A stretch of DNA of 54,510 nucleotides from a virus: positions 1-54,510 of the IMG/VR virus record IMGVR_UViG_3300036770_001615; one strand, given 5' to 3'. Both the position numbers and the translations under genes were made by a program. This document shows positions 37,169 through 45,275 of this stretch, one piece after another. Each line of letters opens with the position of its first letter. The stretch's first letter is position 1. The notes under the pieces were generated by a model. That model did not search any database and was not told the origin of the DNA. It saw only the letters and a program-made list of their open reading frames with translations.

Positions 37169-37731
37169 TTATCAAAGTAAATTTTTTCTAGTTGCCTAAT
37201 AGTATCTTCAGCAGAATTAGGAACTTCAAATTCATCTTCGTGTTTGACGGCTATACCACCTGCATCACGCCATTTTTGCAGATATGGACCAAAGTCATCT
37301 ACTAATACATTTACTTTGTCACCATCTTTAGCATACTTGTATTTGGCTGATGTAAAGATAGCATTGCCGCTAGTACCGGGATTGTATTGATCTAACCAAT
37401 CTTTCTTAGCCTGTATGCTTGCTTTACTATATGGTCCTCTAAGAGGTGCAGATAATACTGTAAAAGGTATATTATGTTTCTTTAGCCAGGCTATAATCTG
37501 CATTCCGCCTTTTAGTGGTTTTAAGTCTCTAAAGAAATCATAAACTTGTTTTTCAGAACTATTAGCCAATTGATTAATCTCATCTTCTTTATTCTGAATA
37601 GCCTTCCAATGGTTTACATTGTGTCGTTTAGCCCATGCTCCAAAAAAGTCAGCCTGTACCCCGTCCATATCTAGGTATAGATGTGGCTTTTCTGATCCAA
37701 TATTTTCAGTTAATAACTCTACTATTTTCAT
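37165..37731 (-). CDS. HAD-family 5'(3')-nucleotidase-like protein
   Basis: LYLDMDGVQADFFGAW carries the DxDGV nucleophile motif I; FTVLSAPLRG is motif II; KVNVLVDDFGPYLQKWRDAG is the closing acidic motif. The family removes phosphate from deoxynucleotides or other phosphoesters. ATG 37731 was chosen because a late box sits exactly 5 nt upstream; the in-frame ATG at 37764 lacks any signal. It opens a run with two 2OG oxygenases. Confidence 0.75.
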   Translation of the reverse strand: MKIVELLTENIGSEKPHLYLDMDGVQADFFGAWAKRHNVNHWKAIQNKEDEINQLANSSEKQVYDFFRDLKPLKGGMQIIAWLKKHNIPFTVLSAPLRGPYSKASIQAKKDWLDQYNPGTSGNAIFTSAKYKYAKDGDKVNVLVDDFGPYLQKWRDAGGIAVKHEDEFEVPNSAEDTIRQLEKIYFDK

Positions 37732-37736
37732 TGTAG

Positions 37737-37744
37737 TATTTATC
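37737..37744 (-). promoter_or_regulatory. Late promoter box 5 nt before the nucleotidase start
   Basis: GATAAATA-CTACA-ATG on the minus strand (start 37731). Confidence 0.55.
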
Positions 37745-37787
37745 GCTAAATATTTATGTTCCATAATAACAATAATAGGAGAACTAT

Positions 37788-38333
37788 ATGGCAGAAGAAA
37801 AGAAACCTATGTCTCGTAGTGAGCGTGAGGCACAAATTAAAGACAAAGCAGGTTGGGTAGTAGCATTATTTGCGGCTGTATTGGCTATTAGCACACTAGT
37901 TGGTGGTAGTAACAGTAGTAAAATTCTTACTAACACTATAACTGCTAATAATTTATGGGCTTGGTACCAAGCAAAAAATACACGTTTAACTTTAGTCGAA
38001 TTCGAAATTCCACGTGCTATGCGTGATAAAGATGAGGCTAGAGTTGCACAACTAAAAGATTGGGCTGCAAAACTTGAATCTGATCCTGAAAAGGGTGAGG
38101 GTAAAAAAGAGATAGCAGAAAAAGCACGTAAACTTGAAGCAGAACGTGAAGAAGCACGTAAGCGTAGCCCATGGTTTACATATGGCGGAAGTGGATTACA
38201 GATCGCCATTGTGTTATTAACTGCTAGTATATTGGCTGTAAGTATGAACCTATTTTGGGCTAGCCTTGTAGTAGGTGCAATAAGTTCAGTAGCAGTTAGC
38301 CAAGCAATATGGATGTGGATTCCATTTATTTAA
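37788..38333 (+). CDS. DUF4337-like membrane protein (181 aa)
   Basis: The only plus-strand gene in this half. Three membrane helices: about residues 22-42 (GWVVALFAAVLAISTLVGG), 137-155 (LQIAIVLLTASILAVSM) and 158-178. NTITANNLWAWYQAKNTRLT after the first helix is the DUF4337 signature known from cyanobacteria and other bacteria. A charged helical domain lies between helices 1 and 2. ATG 37788 follows AGGAG. The function of the family is unknown. It starts 56 bases from the divergent nucleotidase gene. Confidence 0.75.
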   Translation: MAEEKKPMSRSEREAQIKDKAGWVVALFAAVLAISTLVGGSNSSKILTNTITANNLWAWYQAKNTRLTLVEFEIPRAMRDKDEARVAQLKDWAAKLESDPEKGEGKKEIAEKARKLEAEREEARKRSPWFTYGGSGLQIAIVLLTASILAVSMNLFWASLVVGAISSVAVSQAIWMWIPFI

Positions 38334-38658
38334 AAGTATCTGGCCAATCACGATATAGGGCATGTTGTATATTGCCCTGTACAAACTGATTGAAACTTTG
38401 ATGCTTACTTTCTAATTCGCCTTCTTTAGGGGCAACTCTATTGAAGGCGTCATCCATCTGAGCCATGTTTTTGAATTCCATCATGATATGCCATTCAGGT
38501 ATATCTAAACTACGAAATCCCATCTTACATCTTGTAATACGAAAACTCTCCATCTTACCTTCACTGACAAGATGTTCTAAAAACTTTCGCATGTTTGCTA
38601 CCCAATCAACATCAGATATGCCTTCTGACTTGTCACACCATATATGATAAATGTCCAT
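38326..38658 (-). CDS. DUF6614-like small alpha/beta protein (110 aa)
   Basis: The protein reads like a ferredoxin-like dimeric barrel: MDIYHIWCDKSEGISDVDWV, FRITRCKMGFRSLDIPEWHI and MMEFKNMAQMDDAF. I recall this pattern as DUF6614, without known function. It ends overlapping the plus-strand DUF4337 gene by eight bases (convergent) and lies two bases after the amidinotransferase gene. Confidence 0.6.
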   Translation of the reverse strand: MDIYHIWCDKSEGISDVDWVANMRKFLEHLVSEGKMESFRITRCKMGFRSLDIPEWHIMMEFKNMAQMDDAFNRVAPKEGELESKHQSFNQFVQGNIQHALYRDWPDTFK

Positions 38659-38659
38659 A

Positions 38660-39838
38660 TTATCCTAAATCTTTAGTTTTCTTCCACTGATTAAATTCTT
38701 CTAAGAATAACTTAGTATTGTTTCCAAACACATTACAAGAAATATTCGTAAGACCTGGCTCACCTCTGTCAGGGAAATAATCTTGTATTCCTCCTTGTCT
38801 ACGAACGTCTAATGTTATACAGTGAATACCACCGTCCCAAAAACCTCTAGTACGCCATGGAACAATATGTACCTTTACTCCGTTTCTTTCTAGTTCTTCA
38901 TACAAAGGATCATATGCAGAAACCGTATCAGTACACATTATATTATTTTCATCAAGCATTAATGTATTAACTTCAAAGAATGTTTCTTTATAATTTCCTA
39001 CCCATTCTTTGCAATACTTTTTAACGTATGCATTGAAATGTCTGGGCAAACTATTAATATATCCTACCCAATCATTGCTGCCGTTACGTTGAATACTTGA
39101 TTTTGCCTGCGCTGCTTGTATTTTTTCTGCCACAACCCATGTAGGGTCTTGTATATTGATATGTCTCCAACCTGGTAATATTCTCTCATAGTCTACCCAA
39201 TATCTAGTAGTTAATACTAACCCCGGCTTAACTGGCATAAAGCATGCATCTACATGCCCACCATTGGTACTGTAATGCAGTCTATATTCACTAAAGAATG
39301 GCTGATATACTGTAGAAAACCTATAAAAATCTTTAAAGGCTGCTTCTTTCTTTTGCTGATTAAGAAGATGACTGCGCTCGTTAAAAAGTACTCTATCAAA
39401 AATTAAATCTTTACCAATTTTTACTAATGAGGATCCTTGAACGTCAGGTATAATGTTTTCTCTCCAAACAGGGACAAACACATTTTCTTTAGGATATAAT
39501 TCTTTCAACGGCTCGTATGAGGGATTTGGCGTACCTTGTACAAATAACTTATTACCTACAACTGCATTCTCATCACGTGGACATATAGGAGGTTTTAATA
39601 GAAACTTATTTTTAAAAAGATATTGAGATTTATCTCCGTCAATTTTAGGGCGTCTTACTGTAACACCAAATTCTTCTAATTTCTTTTGTATTGCAGATAA
39701 ATCTTGTTTAGTCCATTCGGTAAGTTCGTAAAAACTATCACGTATATCTGGTTCTAAGTCATCATAGAAATCTTTTGGATATACATCTCCTAACCATACT
39801 TCTTCAAGTTTATCCCAATTGTTGTTTACATTAATCAT
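38660..39838 (-). CDS. Amidinotransferase/arginine-deiminase-fold enzyme (392 aa)
   Basis: A full pentein-fold enzyme. WDKLEEVWLGD opens the fold, PPICPRDENAVVGNKLFVQG is the substrate-binding block, STNGGHVDACFMPVKPG carries the catalytic His/Asp, and FWDGGIHCITLDVRR the nucleophilic Cys. Such enzymes transfer or hydrolyse the guanidine group of arginine (for example glycine amidinotransferase, arginine deiminase). Length fits amidinotransferases. It overlaps the upstream GNAT gene by four bases. It could modify a metabolite or a virion/host target; the acceptor is unknown. Confidence 0.82.
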   Translation of the reverse strand: MINVNNNWDKLEEVWLGDVYPKDFYDDLEPDIRDSFYELTEWTKQDLSAIQKKLEEFGVTVRRPKIDGDKSQYLFKNKFLLKPPICPRDENAVVGNKLFVQGTPNPSYEPLKELYPKENVFVPVWRENIIPDVQGSSLVKIGKDLIFDRVLFNERSHLLNQQKKEAAFKDFYRFSTVYQPFFSEYRLHYSTNGGHVDACFMPVKPGLVLTTRYWVDYERILPGWRHINIQDPTWVVAEKIQAAQAKSSIQRNGSNDWVGYINSLPRHFNAYVKKYCKEWVGNYKETFFEVNTLMLDENNIMCTDTVSAYDPLYEELERNGVKVHIVPWRTRGFWDGGIHCITLDVRRQGGIQDYFPDRGEPGLTNISCNVFGNNTKLFLEEFNQWKKTKDLG

Positions 39839-40260
39839 AGTGGTCCTACTATTTCATATCCATTTATTTCGCTTTTATAATCATCGGCTAACCCTAAGTA
39901 CATATACTTGTAACCATATTTCTTATAATAGGCGCATTCATTCTTTAAACTTTCAATACCTAATCGTAATTTTGGATTTTCATAATCCCATGCAAACTGA
40001 CAGTTTTCAACATTATGATTGTCTAGTCTACGTACTAGTGTAAAGGCTATTAAGTTTTCTCTATCATAATATCCAAAGATATCGGTGTTTACATCCCTAT
40101 ATTGATTTTCAAATATAGGTACTACGCTTTCAAACTTTTTATAATCACAATACTTTTTAAAAATATCATCAAGTAATACTATGTTAGGATACTTGATTAA
40201 ACGATATATAGGTGATAGTACATAATCAGTTTTAGCGAGGTTAACTCTAGCATATTTCAT
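39835..40260 (-). CDS. GNAT/arginyl-transferase-like protein (141 aa)
   Basis: AFTLVRRLDNHNVENCQFAW, then YENPKLRLGIESLKNECAYY and KYGYKYMYLG, matches the GNAT half of leucyl/arginyl-tRNA-protein transferases and related acyltransferases. The product could attach an acyl or aminoacyl group to an amine. No ribosome site; a late box lies 5 nt before the ATG. Partnered by overlap with the amidinotransferase, which hints at joint action on arginine-containing substrates (inference). Confidence 0.6.
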   Translation of the reverse strand: MKYARVNLAKTDYVLSPIYRLIKYPNIVLLDDIFKKYCDYKKFESVVPIFENQYRDVNTDIFGYYDRENLIAFTLVRRLDNHNVENCQFAWDYENPKLRLGIESLKNECAYYKKYGYKYMYLGLADDYKSEINGYEIVGPL

Positions 40261-40264
40261 GCAG

Positions 40265-40762
40265 TTATTTATTTCGCCAATTTACTACGTAATCTAAATT
40301 TTCTTTAGGCCAATGCTTGTAGTATCCATTATCTTCTAACTGCTTACTAGCATCAGTTAATTTAGAAAGTTTCTGAGCAAGAACTAGTGAGCATTCACCA
40401 AAGTTCATTGACACACCGTTTAGTATTTCAGGATTATCTGGATGATCCTCTAACAAAACATAGTCATACTTCTTTAATAATTGATTTAAAATATCAACCT
40501 TTTCGGCAAGCATTGTGGCAGATATTTCTTTTGGATCAATACAAAATATTAATACATCTAATGTACTGAGTCTATATAGATTGGACGTAATAAGACTATC
40601 TAAATCTCTACTAGAATCTTTAAATATTATTTCAACTAAATTGGAAAATAAGGCCTGCCTTGCATAGGGGCAAGGAGGCCAGTTATTCAATAACTTATTT
40701 GGTTTGCCTACAAAGTTATTAATCCAATCGATTAGTTTTTGACGTATTTCCCGTTCTTCCAT
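40265..40762 (-). CDS. Phage protein with NWPPCPYA motif (165 aa)
   Basis: KPNKLLNNWPPCPYARQALF near residues 20-40 is a motif I recall in phage and bacterial hypothetical proteins; the rest is alpha/beta (STLDVLIFCIDPKEISATML, DYVLLEDHPDNPEILNGVSM). The single Cys in CPYA may be functional. Function unknown. It overlaps the end of the upstream gene by 31 bases. Confidence 0.55.
   Translation of the reverse strand: MEEREIRQKLIDWINNFVGKPNKLLNNWPPCPYARQALFSNLVEIIFKDSSRDLDSLITSNLYRLSTLDVLIFCIDPKEISATMLAEKVDILNQLLKKYDYVLLEDHPDNPEILNGVSMNFGECSLVLAQKLSKLTDASKQLEDNGYYKHWPKENLDYVVNWRNK
40266..40273 (-). promoter_or_regulatory. Late promoter box 5 nt before a start codon
   Basis: AATAAATA-ACTGC-ATG on the minus strand (start 40260). 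Confidence 0.5.
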
Positions 40763-41010
40763 ATTTTATCTGGCCTATAGTCTACATTCATAATGGGTTT
40801 TCTACTTTTTATTAACGAACTAGGTTGCTTAATATCGTCACCGTATTTCAATACAAAGTAAGAAATAGTACCCTCATCAATATCATCTGGTACACCAATA
40901 ATCATATGCTGATCCCATATGATTTTAGTATAGATAACCTTCTTCATAATGGGATCTTTTAATATCTCATCGAATTGATTATCTTCTTTGTAAATATAAT
41001 AATGTTTCAT
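40732..41010 (-). CDS. Phage protein of unknown function (92 aa)
   Basis: The start at 41010 is fixed by ATGA overlap with the upstream gene. Product is beta-rich (YYIYKEDNQFDEILKDPIMK, VIYTKIIWDQHMIIGVPDDI). No motif recognised. Member of the operon running from 43951 to 40265. Confidence 0.5.
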   Translation of the reverse strand: MKHYYIYKEDNQFDEILKDPIMKKVIYTKIIWDQHMIIGVPDDIDEGTISYFVLKYGDDIKQPSSLIKSRKPIMNVDYRPDKIWKNGKYVKN

Positions 41011-41210
41011 TTTTTCCAAATAAGAAAGGCTATATAATCTCGCTCAAGTTCAAAGAAGAATACCCAACTGTTATACATTTCTCCATTAGGATCTTCTGTA
41101 TAACGATAGTCACCTTGACAGTTTCTATCACACCATTCAACTATTTCCTTTAATTGCCCATAAGGCATTGAAAGTTTAATCTTGTGTGCTGTCGGTATAC
41201 TGATGGACAT
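41007..41210 (-). CDS. Small phage protein (67 aa)
   Basis: [20 protein letters not shown], then NCQGDYRYTEDPNGEMYNSW and FFFELERDYIAFLIWKK, is a pattern I have seen in large phages, without function. It overlaps the end of the deaminase gene by 35 bases; a GGGG stretch precedes the ATG. Both ends are tied to neighbours by overlap. Confidence 0.55.
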   Translation of the reverse strand: MSISIPTAHKIKLSMPYGQLKEIVEWCDRNCQGDYRYTEDPNGEMYNSWVFFFELERDYIAFLIWKK

Positions 41211-41706
41211 TGACCCCGCCTTGTTTTAAAAACTCCAATCCCGAATCATCGCGGTACTGATTACGGTAGTATAGTGTATTGATACCTGATTGATATATCA
41301 ATTTAGCACATTCAATGCATGGCGCATGTGTACAAAACATTGTAGCATTCTCGCTAGATTCTGTAGACCTGGACACTTTAGCGATTGCGTTGCTTTCAGC
41401 ATGTAGTACCTCTGATTTAGTTTTTAGTCGGTATCTCCCAGTCATCTCATTGCCATCGGCATCTAAGTATGTACCTTCATATGGCCAACGTTCTACAATT
41501 TCTTCAGCGTCAAGCCAACCGCCGGCGCTACACCATTCTTTATCCTCGCAGTTATTTTCCCAACCAGTGGGCATACCATTGTAACCGGTACCAATAATCT
41601 GATTTCCCTTAACAATTACAGCGCCAACTTGTAATCGTTTAGCATAACTTAACGTGCTAGTTAAGTTTGCAATATTCATAAAGTAGTCAATGAATTTCTT
41701 TTTCAT
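41176..41706 (-). CDS. Deoxycytidylate deaminase
   Basis: Zinc-dependent cytidine/deoxycytidylate deaminase of 176 residues: [13 protein letters not shown] carries the His-Ala-Glu site and [19 protein letters not shown] the PCxxC zinc ligands. Early segment [20 protein letters not shown] and NGMPTG are typical of phage dCMP deaminases (T4 gene cd type). The enzyme makes dUMP for thymidylate synthesis. An insertion around residues 65-85 ([20 protein letters not shown]) is also seen in other phage members. It overlaps the ferredoxin gene by four bases. Confidence 0.9.
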   Translation of the reverse strand: MKKKFIDYFMNIANLTSTLSYAKRLQVGAVIVKGNQIIGTGYNGMPTGWENNCEDKEWCSAGGWLDAEEIVERWPYEGTYLDADGNEMTGRYRLKTKSEVLHAESNAIAKVSRSTESSENATMFCTHAPCIECAKLIYQSGINTLYYRNQYRDDSGLEFLKQGGVNVHQYTDSTQD

Positions 41707-42029
41707 TCTTCCAGTAGATCAATTTTGTTTGGTTTATCTTTCCACTCTTCAGCATCAGGCAATGCATCCTTTTTCTTTGTGATGTTAGGCCACTTCTTTG
41801 CTAGTCTACCGTTTAGGTCAATCCAAAATTGCATATTACTAATCGACTTATCACCATCTTCTACAATAGCATTAACAGGGCATTCGGGAATGCATACGCC
41901 GCAGTCAATACATTCATCAGGATTAATAGCAAGAAAGTTTGGTCCTTCATAAAAGCAATCTACAGGACAAACTGTAACGCAATCTGTGTGTTTACATTTA
42001 ATACAATTATCAGTTACTACGTGAGTCAT
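41703..42029 (-). CDS. 7Fe ferredoxin (FdxA type)
   Basis: Residues 9-25 [17 protein letters not shown] and 40-50 [12 protein letters not shown] give one 3Fe-4S and one 4Fe-4S site, as in bacterial FdxA; the length (108) and the C-terminal extension fit. It carries electrons at low potential. In this genome it could serve the radical SAM protein, ribonucleotide reduction or Fe-S repair. Overlaps on both sides place it in a translated chain with dCMP deaminase. Confidence 0.92.
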   Translation of the reverse strand: MTHVVTDNCIKCKHTDCVTVCPVDCFYEGPNFLAINPDECIDCGVCIPECPVNAIVEDGDKSISNMQFWIDLNGRLAKKWPNITKKKDALPDAEEWKDKPNKIDLLEE

Positions 42030-42268
42030 TTTTTAATATACCCTAATTTTTGAATATGATCTTTGGCTGTTTCGTCTGATAATCCTTTAAGGAAAATACT
42101 ATTAAAACCAAACTTTTCACAAAAGGATTCTCCGAACTTTTTACCTTTTAATTTGTCGAATACGAATTCTTTACAAAAAATATCGTATTCTGTTTTACTT
42201 ATCTGCTTGTCTTTATTGCCTGTTAATTCTTCAAGTTGTGATAATGCAATTATAAACGATGGTTTCAT
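42026..42268 (-). CDS. Phage protein of unknown function (80 aa)
   Basis: ATG 42268 follows GGGACTAAG right after the upstream stop; a longer frame from 42334 inside that gene was rejected. Helical, basic product ([40 protein letters not shown]). No motif recognised. Overlaps the ferredoxin start by four bases. Confidence 0.5.
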   Translation of the reverse strand: MKPSFIIALSQLEELTGNKDKQISKTEYDIFCKEFVFDKLKGKKFGESFCEKFGFNSIFLKGLSDETAKDHIQKLGYIKK

Positions 42269-42269
42269 C

Positions 42270-42806
42270 TTAGTCCCAAAGAGCCCTGTAATATTTACCA
42301 AACAACTCAAGACCCTCTTGAATTCGATCTTCATGCATTTGATGACCTATATGATCATACCAACGTTGATCAGGATGTTTATCTACCATTTGATATGTGG
42401 CTTCCATCTTACCTGAAATAGGATTAGGATATTGCTTGTCTGTCTTAACCCAATCATACTCCTGTTTACCGTGATGATATTCAGTATCGTATTCTTCAAT
42501 GGCTAGTTGTTGGAAACTCCAAATCATTTTGTCTAAGACCTCATCCCAACGTTTACATCCTTCTTCAAAAGATTCGTTATGTGTCTCTTTATAGAAATCA
42601 AAACTATCTTGTGAATCGTGATTGGCTCCTCCTACATCAGCAAACTCATTGGGTATACCATGTTTAGTTGCTTTAAGTTGCAATAAAGCAGGCAATATAA
42701 TTAATGCGAGGGTATGATCCAAATTCCATGTATCATACCCATCTATCTTAACTGAAATTCTTCTGTTCCCACTACCTTTGGGAAACTTTTTAATATCAAT
42801 TTTCAT
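42270..42806 (-). CDS. Conserved large-phage protein (178 aa)
   Basis: IDGYDTWNLDHTLALIILPA, then LLQLKATKHGIPNEFADVGG, is a strongly patterned block I recall from many large phages. It continues with an acidic helical region and GHQMHEDRIQEGLELFGKYY near the end. Function unknown; its frequency suggests a general late or virion role. Overlaps its upstream neighbour by four bases. Confidence 0.65.
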   Translation of the reverse strand: MKIDIKKFPKGSGNRRISVKIDGYDTWNLDHTLALIILPALLQLKATKHGIPNEFADVGGANHDSQDSFDFYKETHNESFEEGCKRWDEVLDKMIWSFQQLAIEEYDTEYHHGKQEYDWVKTDKQYPNPISGKMEATYQMVDKHPDQRWYDHIGHQMHEDRIQEGLELFGKYYRALWD

Positions 42807-43147
42807 TGAGGAACTGTCTTTACTTTTCCATTAACAAATACTAACATATTTTTGTCATGCAAAACTTTTGCCACTTTGACACTACATCTGGATGCAACTT
42901 CATCTAATGTAGAACCTTGACATATAAATGCATTATTCTTTTTATTATACACGTAAATAACACCATTGTCAAGTTCTGTGAAGAAAGTGGGTACCTCTTC
43001 TTCCTCATCATCTTCTTCTAAAGATTTTAAATCAATTCCTCTACGTTCGGCTTCTGCAAGAAAGGCTCTACGTAGTTTAATCAACAAGAATTGGTTACCA
43101 ATCATCCAACCTAAAGCAAATACTGAGATATAAATTATAATGTCCAT
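42803..43147 (-). CDS. Membrane-anchored phage protein (114 aa)
   Basis: Residues 3-24 (IIIYISVFALGWMIGNQFLL) form one membrane helix, followed by a basic stretch, an acidic hinge (LEEDDEEEEVPTFF) and a soluble beta domain (NGVIYVYNKKNNAFICQGST). The soluble part is probably cytoplasmic. A late box lies exactly 5 nt before the ATG. No family recognised. Confidence 0.58.
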   Translation of the reverse strand: MDIIIYISVFALGWMIGNQFLLIKLRRAFLAEAERRGIDLKSLEEDDEEEEVPTFFTELDNGVIYVYNKKNNAFICQGSTLDEVASRCSVKVAKVLHDKNMLVFVNGKVKTVPQ

Positions 43148-43151
43148 AACC

Positions 43152-43433
43152 TTATTTATTAATGGTAATATTACTCCAGGTCTTCAATTTTTCAAACTTT
43201 TTACGTTTGGCTTTACTGATACCCTTATTACTGACACCAACATTGTGTCCAACAAGTAGTTCAATCATTGCTTGAAGATCGCCCAACTCTTTTTCTAGTT
43301 TTTGAATATTAGTTTCATTTGTACCCTGCATCATTTGATCGGGTCCAAATCGCATACATTTAGATATTTCTACAATGACTTCTGCACATTCTTCCTGTAG
43401 AATAACTAGAGTTTCCCAAACCTCGTCGTTCAT
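43152..43433 (-). CDS. MazG-like nucleotide pyrophosphohydrolase (93 aa)
   Basis: LQEECAEVIVEISKCMRFG gives the ExxE of helix 1, and QKLEKELGDLQAMIELLVGH the ExxxD-type second metal pair of all-alpha NTP pyrophosphatases. The enzyme would hydrolyse (d)NTPs to monophosphates; phage MazG proteins have been linked to nucleotide pools and ppGpp. Short but complete for the phage type. Overlaps the cupin gene by four bases. Confidence 0.75.
   Translation of the reverse strand: MNDEVWETLVILQEECAEVIVEISKCMRFGPDQMMQGTNETNIQKLEKELGDLQAMIELLVGHNVGVSNKGISKAKRKKFEKLKTWSNITINK
43153..43160 (-). promoter_or_regulatory. Late promoter box 5 nt before a start codon
   Basis: AATAAATA-AGGTT-ATG on the minus strand (start 43147); also spans the stop of the MazG-like gene. 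Confidence 0.5.
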
Positions 43434-43951
43434 GCTTTTTTTCTGCTAGCCATTTTAGGCGCAACTTTCTTTTCGTGATAAGACTTCCAATCAGTAAGAT
43501 AATGATCGTTCCTTATCCAACGAAATATATTCTTTTTTGGTTCTACTAAAAATCCCCATTCACGTTGCTGTGGGCCCATAAAAAATAGCGTGGTTGCTGG
43601 ACTCTCATTATCTAATTCTAGCCAATGATATTCCTTAGCACCACGCTTTATAATACTTCCTGGTCCACGCCATTCTCTAAATGATGCAATCATTTTACCG
43701 TCTTTGTCGAACACAGGGGTGTGTTCATAGTAACCACCTTTAAGAACAATGGTCATATAAGGCCATGGGTGGTCATGCATGATAGGATCATCACTACGTA
43801 CAATCTTATGTAGAGTGACATTAAATGGGAACCATTTACGATCCTTGAATAATAGATAATAACGATGCATATAATCTGCACCCGTTCTGCGGTCTGGGAT
43901 CAAACGATATCGTCCCAACTTATCCATTAGTTTATGAAAAATATTTGTCAT
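43430..43951 (-). CDS. Cupin-fold protein (173 aa)
   Basis: DPIMHDHPWPYMTIVLKGGY, then EHTPVF and WRGPGSIIKRGAKEYHWLEL, is a single-domain cupin with possible metal ligands His-x-His and a later His. Cupins include isomerases, oxygenases and sensors. Function unknown. First gene of the operon leading to dCMP deaminase; its ATG is preceded by GCGGAAAT. Confidence 0.65.
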   Translation of the reverse strand: MTNIFHKLMDKLGRYRLIPDRRTGADYMHRYYLLFKDRKWFPFNVTLHKIVRSDDPIMHDHPWPYMTIVLKGGYYEHTPVFDKDGKMIASFREWRGPGSIIKRGAKEYHWLELDNESPATTLFFMGPQQREWGFLVEPKKNIFRWIRNDHYLTDWKSYHEKKVAPKMASRKKA

Positions 43952-44013
43952 TATATTTCCGCAGTTTAGAGAAAGGGGATTTTAAGGATTATCCCGAACC
44001 CTCTAATCAATGA

Positions 44014-44277
44014 TTAGACTGACATACCCTGTGTTGAAAGGGCACGATAACCAGCGGCAACAACCTGACGGCTGGGACGACCAAGACGATACTTGGTATA
44101 AGTCTCTCCGCGGCTATTAGTACGCTTGTTAGCGTAAACTGCAAAACCAGCAAAGCGAAGGCTGCTTACGGTTGCAGTAGGATTGGCAATCTCAAAGCGA
44201 GATGCAATCTGCTTGGCGGTCAATTCTTCACCGCGCTGAAGTGCCTCAAGAAGGCGTGTAGTCTTACTAACTGTCAT
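44014..44277 (-). CDS. Winged-helix DNA-binding protein (87 aa)
   Basis: ATG 44277 follows AGAGGAAA; the longer frame to 44373 crosses the promoter and was rejected. KTTRLLEALQRGEELTAKQI, then ASRFEIANPTATVSSLRFAG with a turn and recognition helix, is a small winged helix as in phage regulators. It has its own promoter. Likely a transcription regulator of phage or host genes; target sites unknown. Confidence 0.72.
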   Translation of the reverse strand: MTVSKTTRLLEALQRGEELTAKQIASRFEIANPTATVSSLRFAGFAVYANKRTNSRGETYTKYRLGRPSRQVVAAGYRALSTQGMSV

Positions 44278-44323
44278 AACATTTTTCCTCTTAGTTAAAT
44301 CGTCATTCTCATGACGTACACAC

Positions 44324-44352
44324 ATTCTAATACAATGTTTAGAAACTATCAA
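44324..44352 (-). promoter_or_regulatory. sigma70-type promoter of the winged-helix gene
   Basis: Minus strand TTGATA (44347-44352), 17-bp spacer, TAGAAT (44324-44329). Confidence 0.7.
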
Positions 44353-44376
44353 TACTGTTTGGTTACCTTGCATTGA

Positions 44377-45225
44377 TTAGATGTCCAAATATTGTAATTC
44401 GAATTTATCTGCACTTTCCTCGTATCCCACATAACCGCGTGGATTACATACGATTCTAGTGTCACCGATCATATAATCAAACTTATCATGGGTATGACCA
44501 TGCGTCCAAAGTTTGATTTGTGGACGATCCAAAATGAATTCGCTAAGGTCACTACTATAAGCCCCATTAGTAAGATGATCATCCTTATATCTTGGATGAG
44601 TACTTTGCTTAGATGGGGCCATATGACCTACCACAACAAACTTTTCATCATGCTTTTCAGCCACGATAGTTTTGATATATTGAACACTAAGGCGATGCTG
44701 GTCAGCAGTATGTGCTGGACGCAATTTAGTATACCCATGTCCACTGTGTCTAATGATTTGGTAATCGTTCATCATAGACTGCACGGCATGAAGAGTTAAT
44801 GGATCACCCTTGTTCATGTCGGTCCACAATGTACAACCAATAAAGGTATAATCGCCGATTCTTTTGCAGTCGTTTTCCATAAAATAAACATTTGGAAACT
44901 TACCGCACTCATTACGCAGGTCATTAATGTTAGCAGGAAACTTACCATGATAGAATTCATGGTTACCTGCAACATAAACAACATGCGGAAACTGGAAACT
45001 GCAACGCTTCAAAAAATTTCTATAGTCAAGGGCTTTGGCTTGCCGATGACCTAGATTCTTGTAGATTTGCTCAGTTATTTGCGACCTGTCCATTTCAGGA
45101 TGATCATGTAAATCCTGAGCAGTCATAATGTCGCCAGAAAGGATGAGGACCTCTGCACCTTGTTCATTAACAAGGTTAATATCCCCGAACTCTAAATGCA
45201 AATCACTGGCTAGTGCAACTTTCAT
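44377..45225 (-). CDS. Calcineurin-like metallophosphoesterase (282 aa)
   Basis: Complete metal site: VALASDLHLEFGDINLV, VLILSGDIMTAQD, VVYVAGNHEFYHGK, VVVGHMAP and KLWTHGHTHDKFDY. Length and motif spacing match bacterial SDLHLEF-type phosphoesterases. Substrate unknown. The gene has its own promoter. The protein at 15526 seems to be a decayed relative with the same opening but lost ligands. Confidence 0.88.
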   Translation of the reverse strand: MKVALASDLHLEFGDINLVNEQGAEVLILSGDIMTAQDLHDHPEMDRSQITEQIYKNLGHRQAKALDYRNFLKRCSFQFPHVVYVAGNHEFYHGKFPANINDLRNECGKFPNVYFMENDCKRIGDYTFIGCTLWTDMNKGDPLTLHAVQSMMNDYQIIRHSGHGYTKLRPAHTADQHRLSVQYIKTIVAEKHDEKFVVVGHMAPSKQSTHPRYKDDHLTNGAYSSDLSEFILDRPQIKLWTHGHTHDKFDYMIGDTRIVCNPRGYVGYEESADKFELQYLDI

Positions 45226-45244
45226 ATATTCCTCACAAAGATAT

Positions 45245-45273
45245 ATTATATCTCATTTTGTAATTTAATGCAA
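45245..45273 (-). promoter_or_regulatory. sigma70-type promoter of the phosphoesterase gene
   Basis: Minus strand TTGCAT (45268-45273), 17-bp spacer, TATAAT (45245-45250). Lies at the end of the PsiE-like gene upstream. Confidence 0.65.
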
Positions 45274-45275
45274 GT

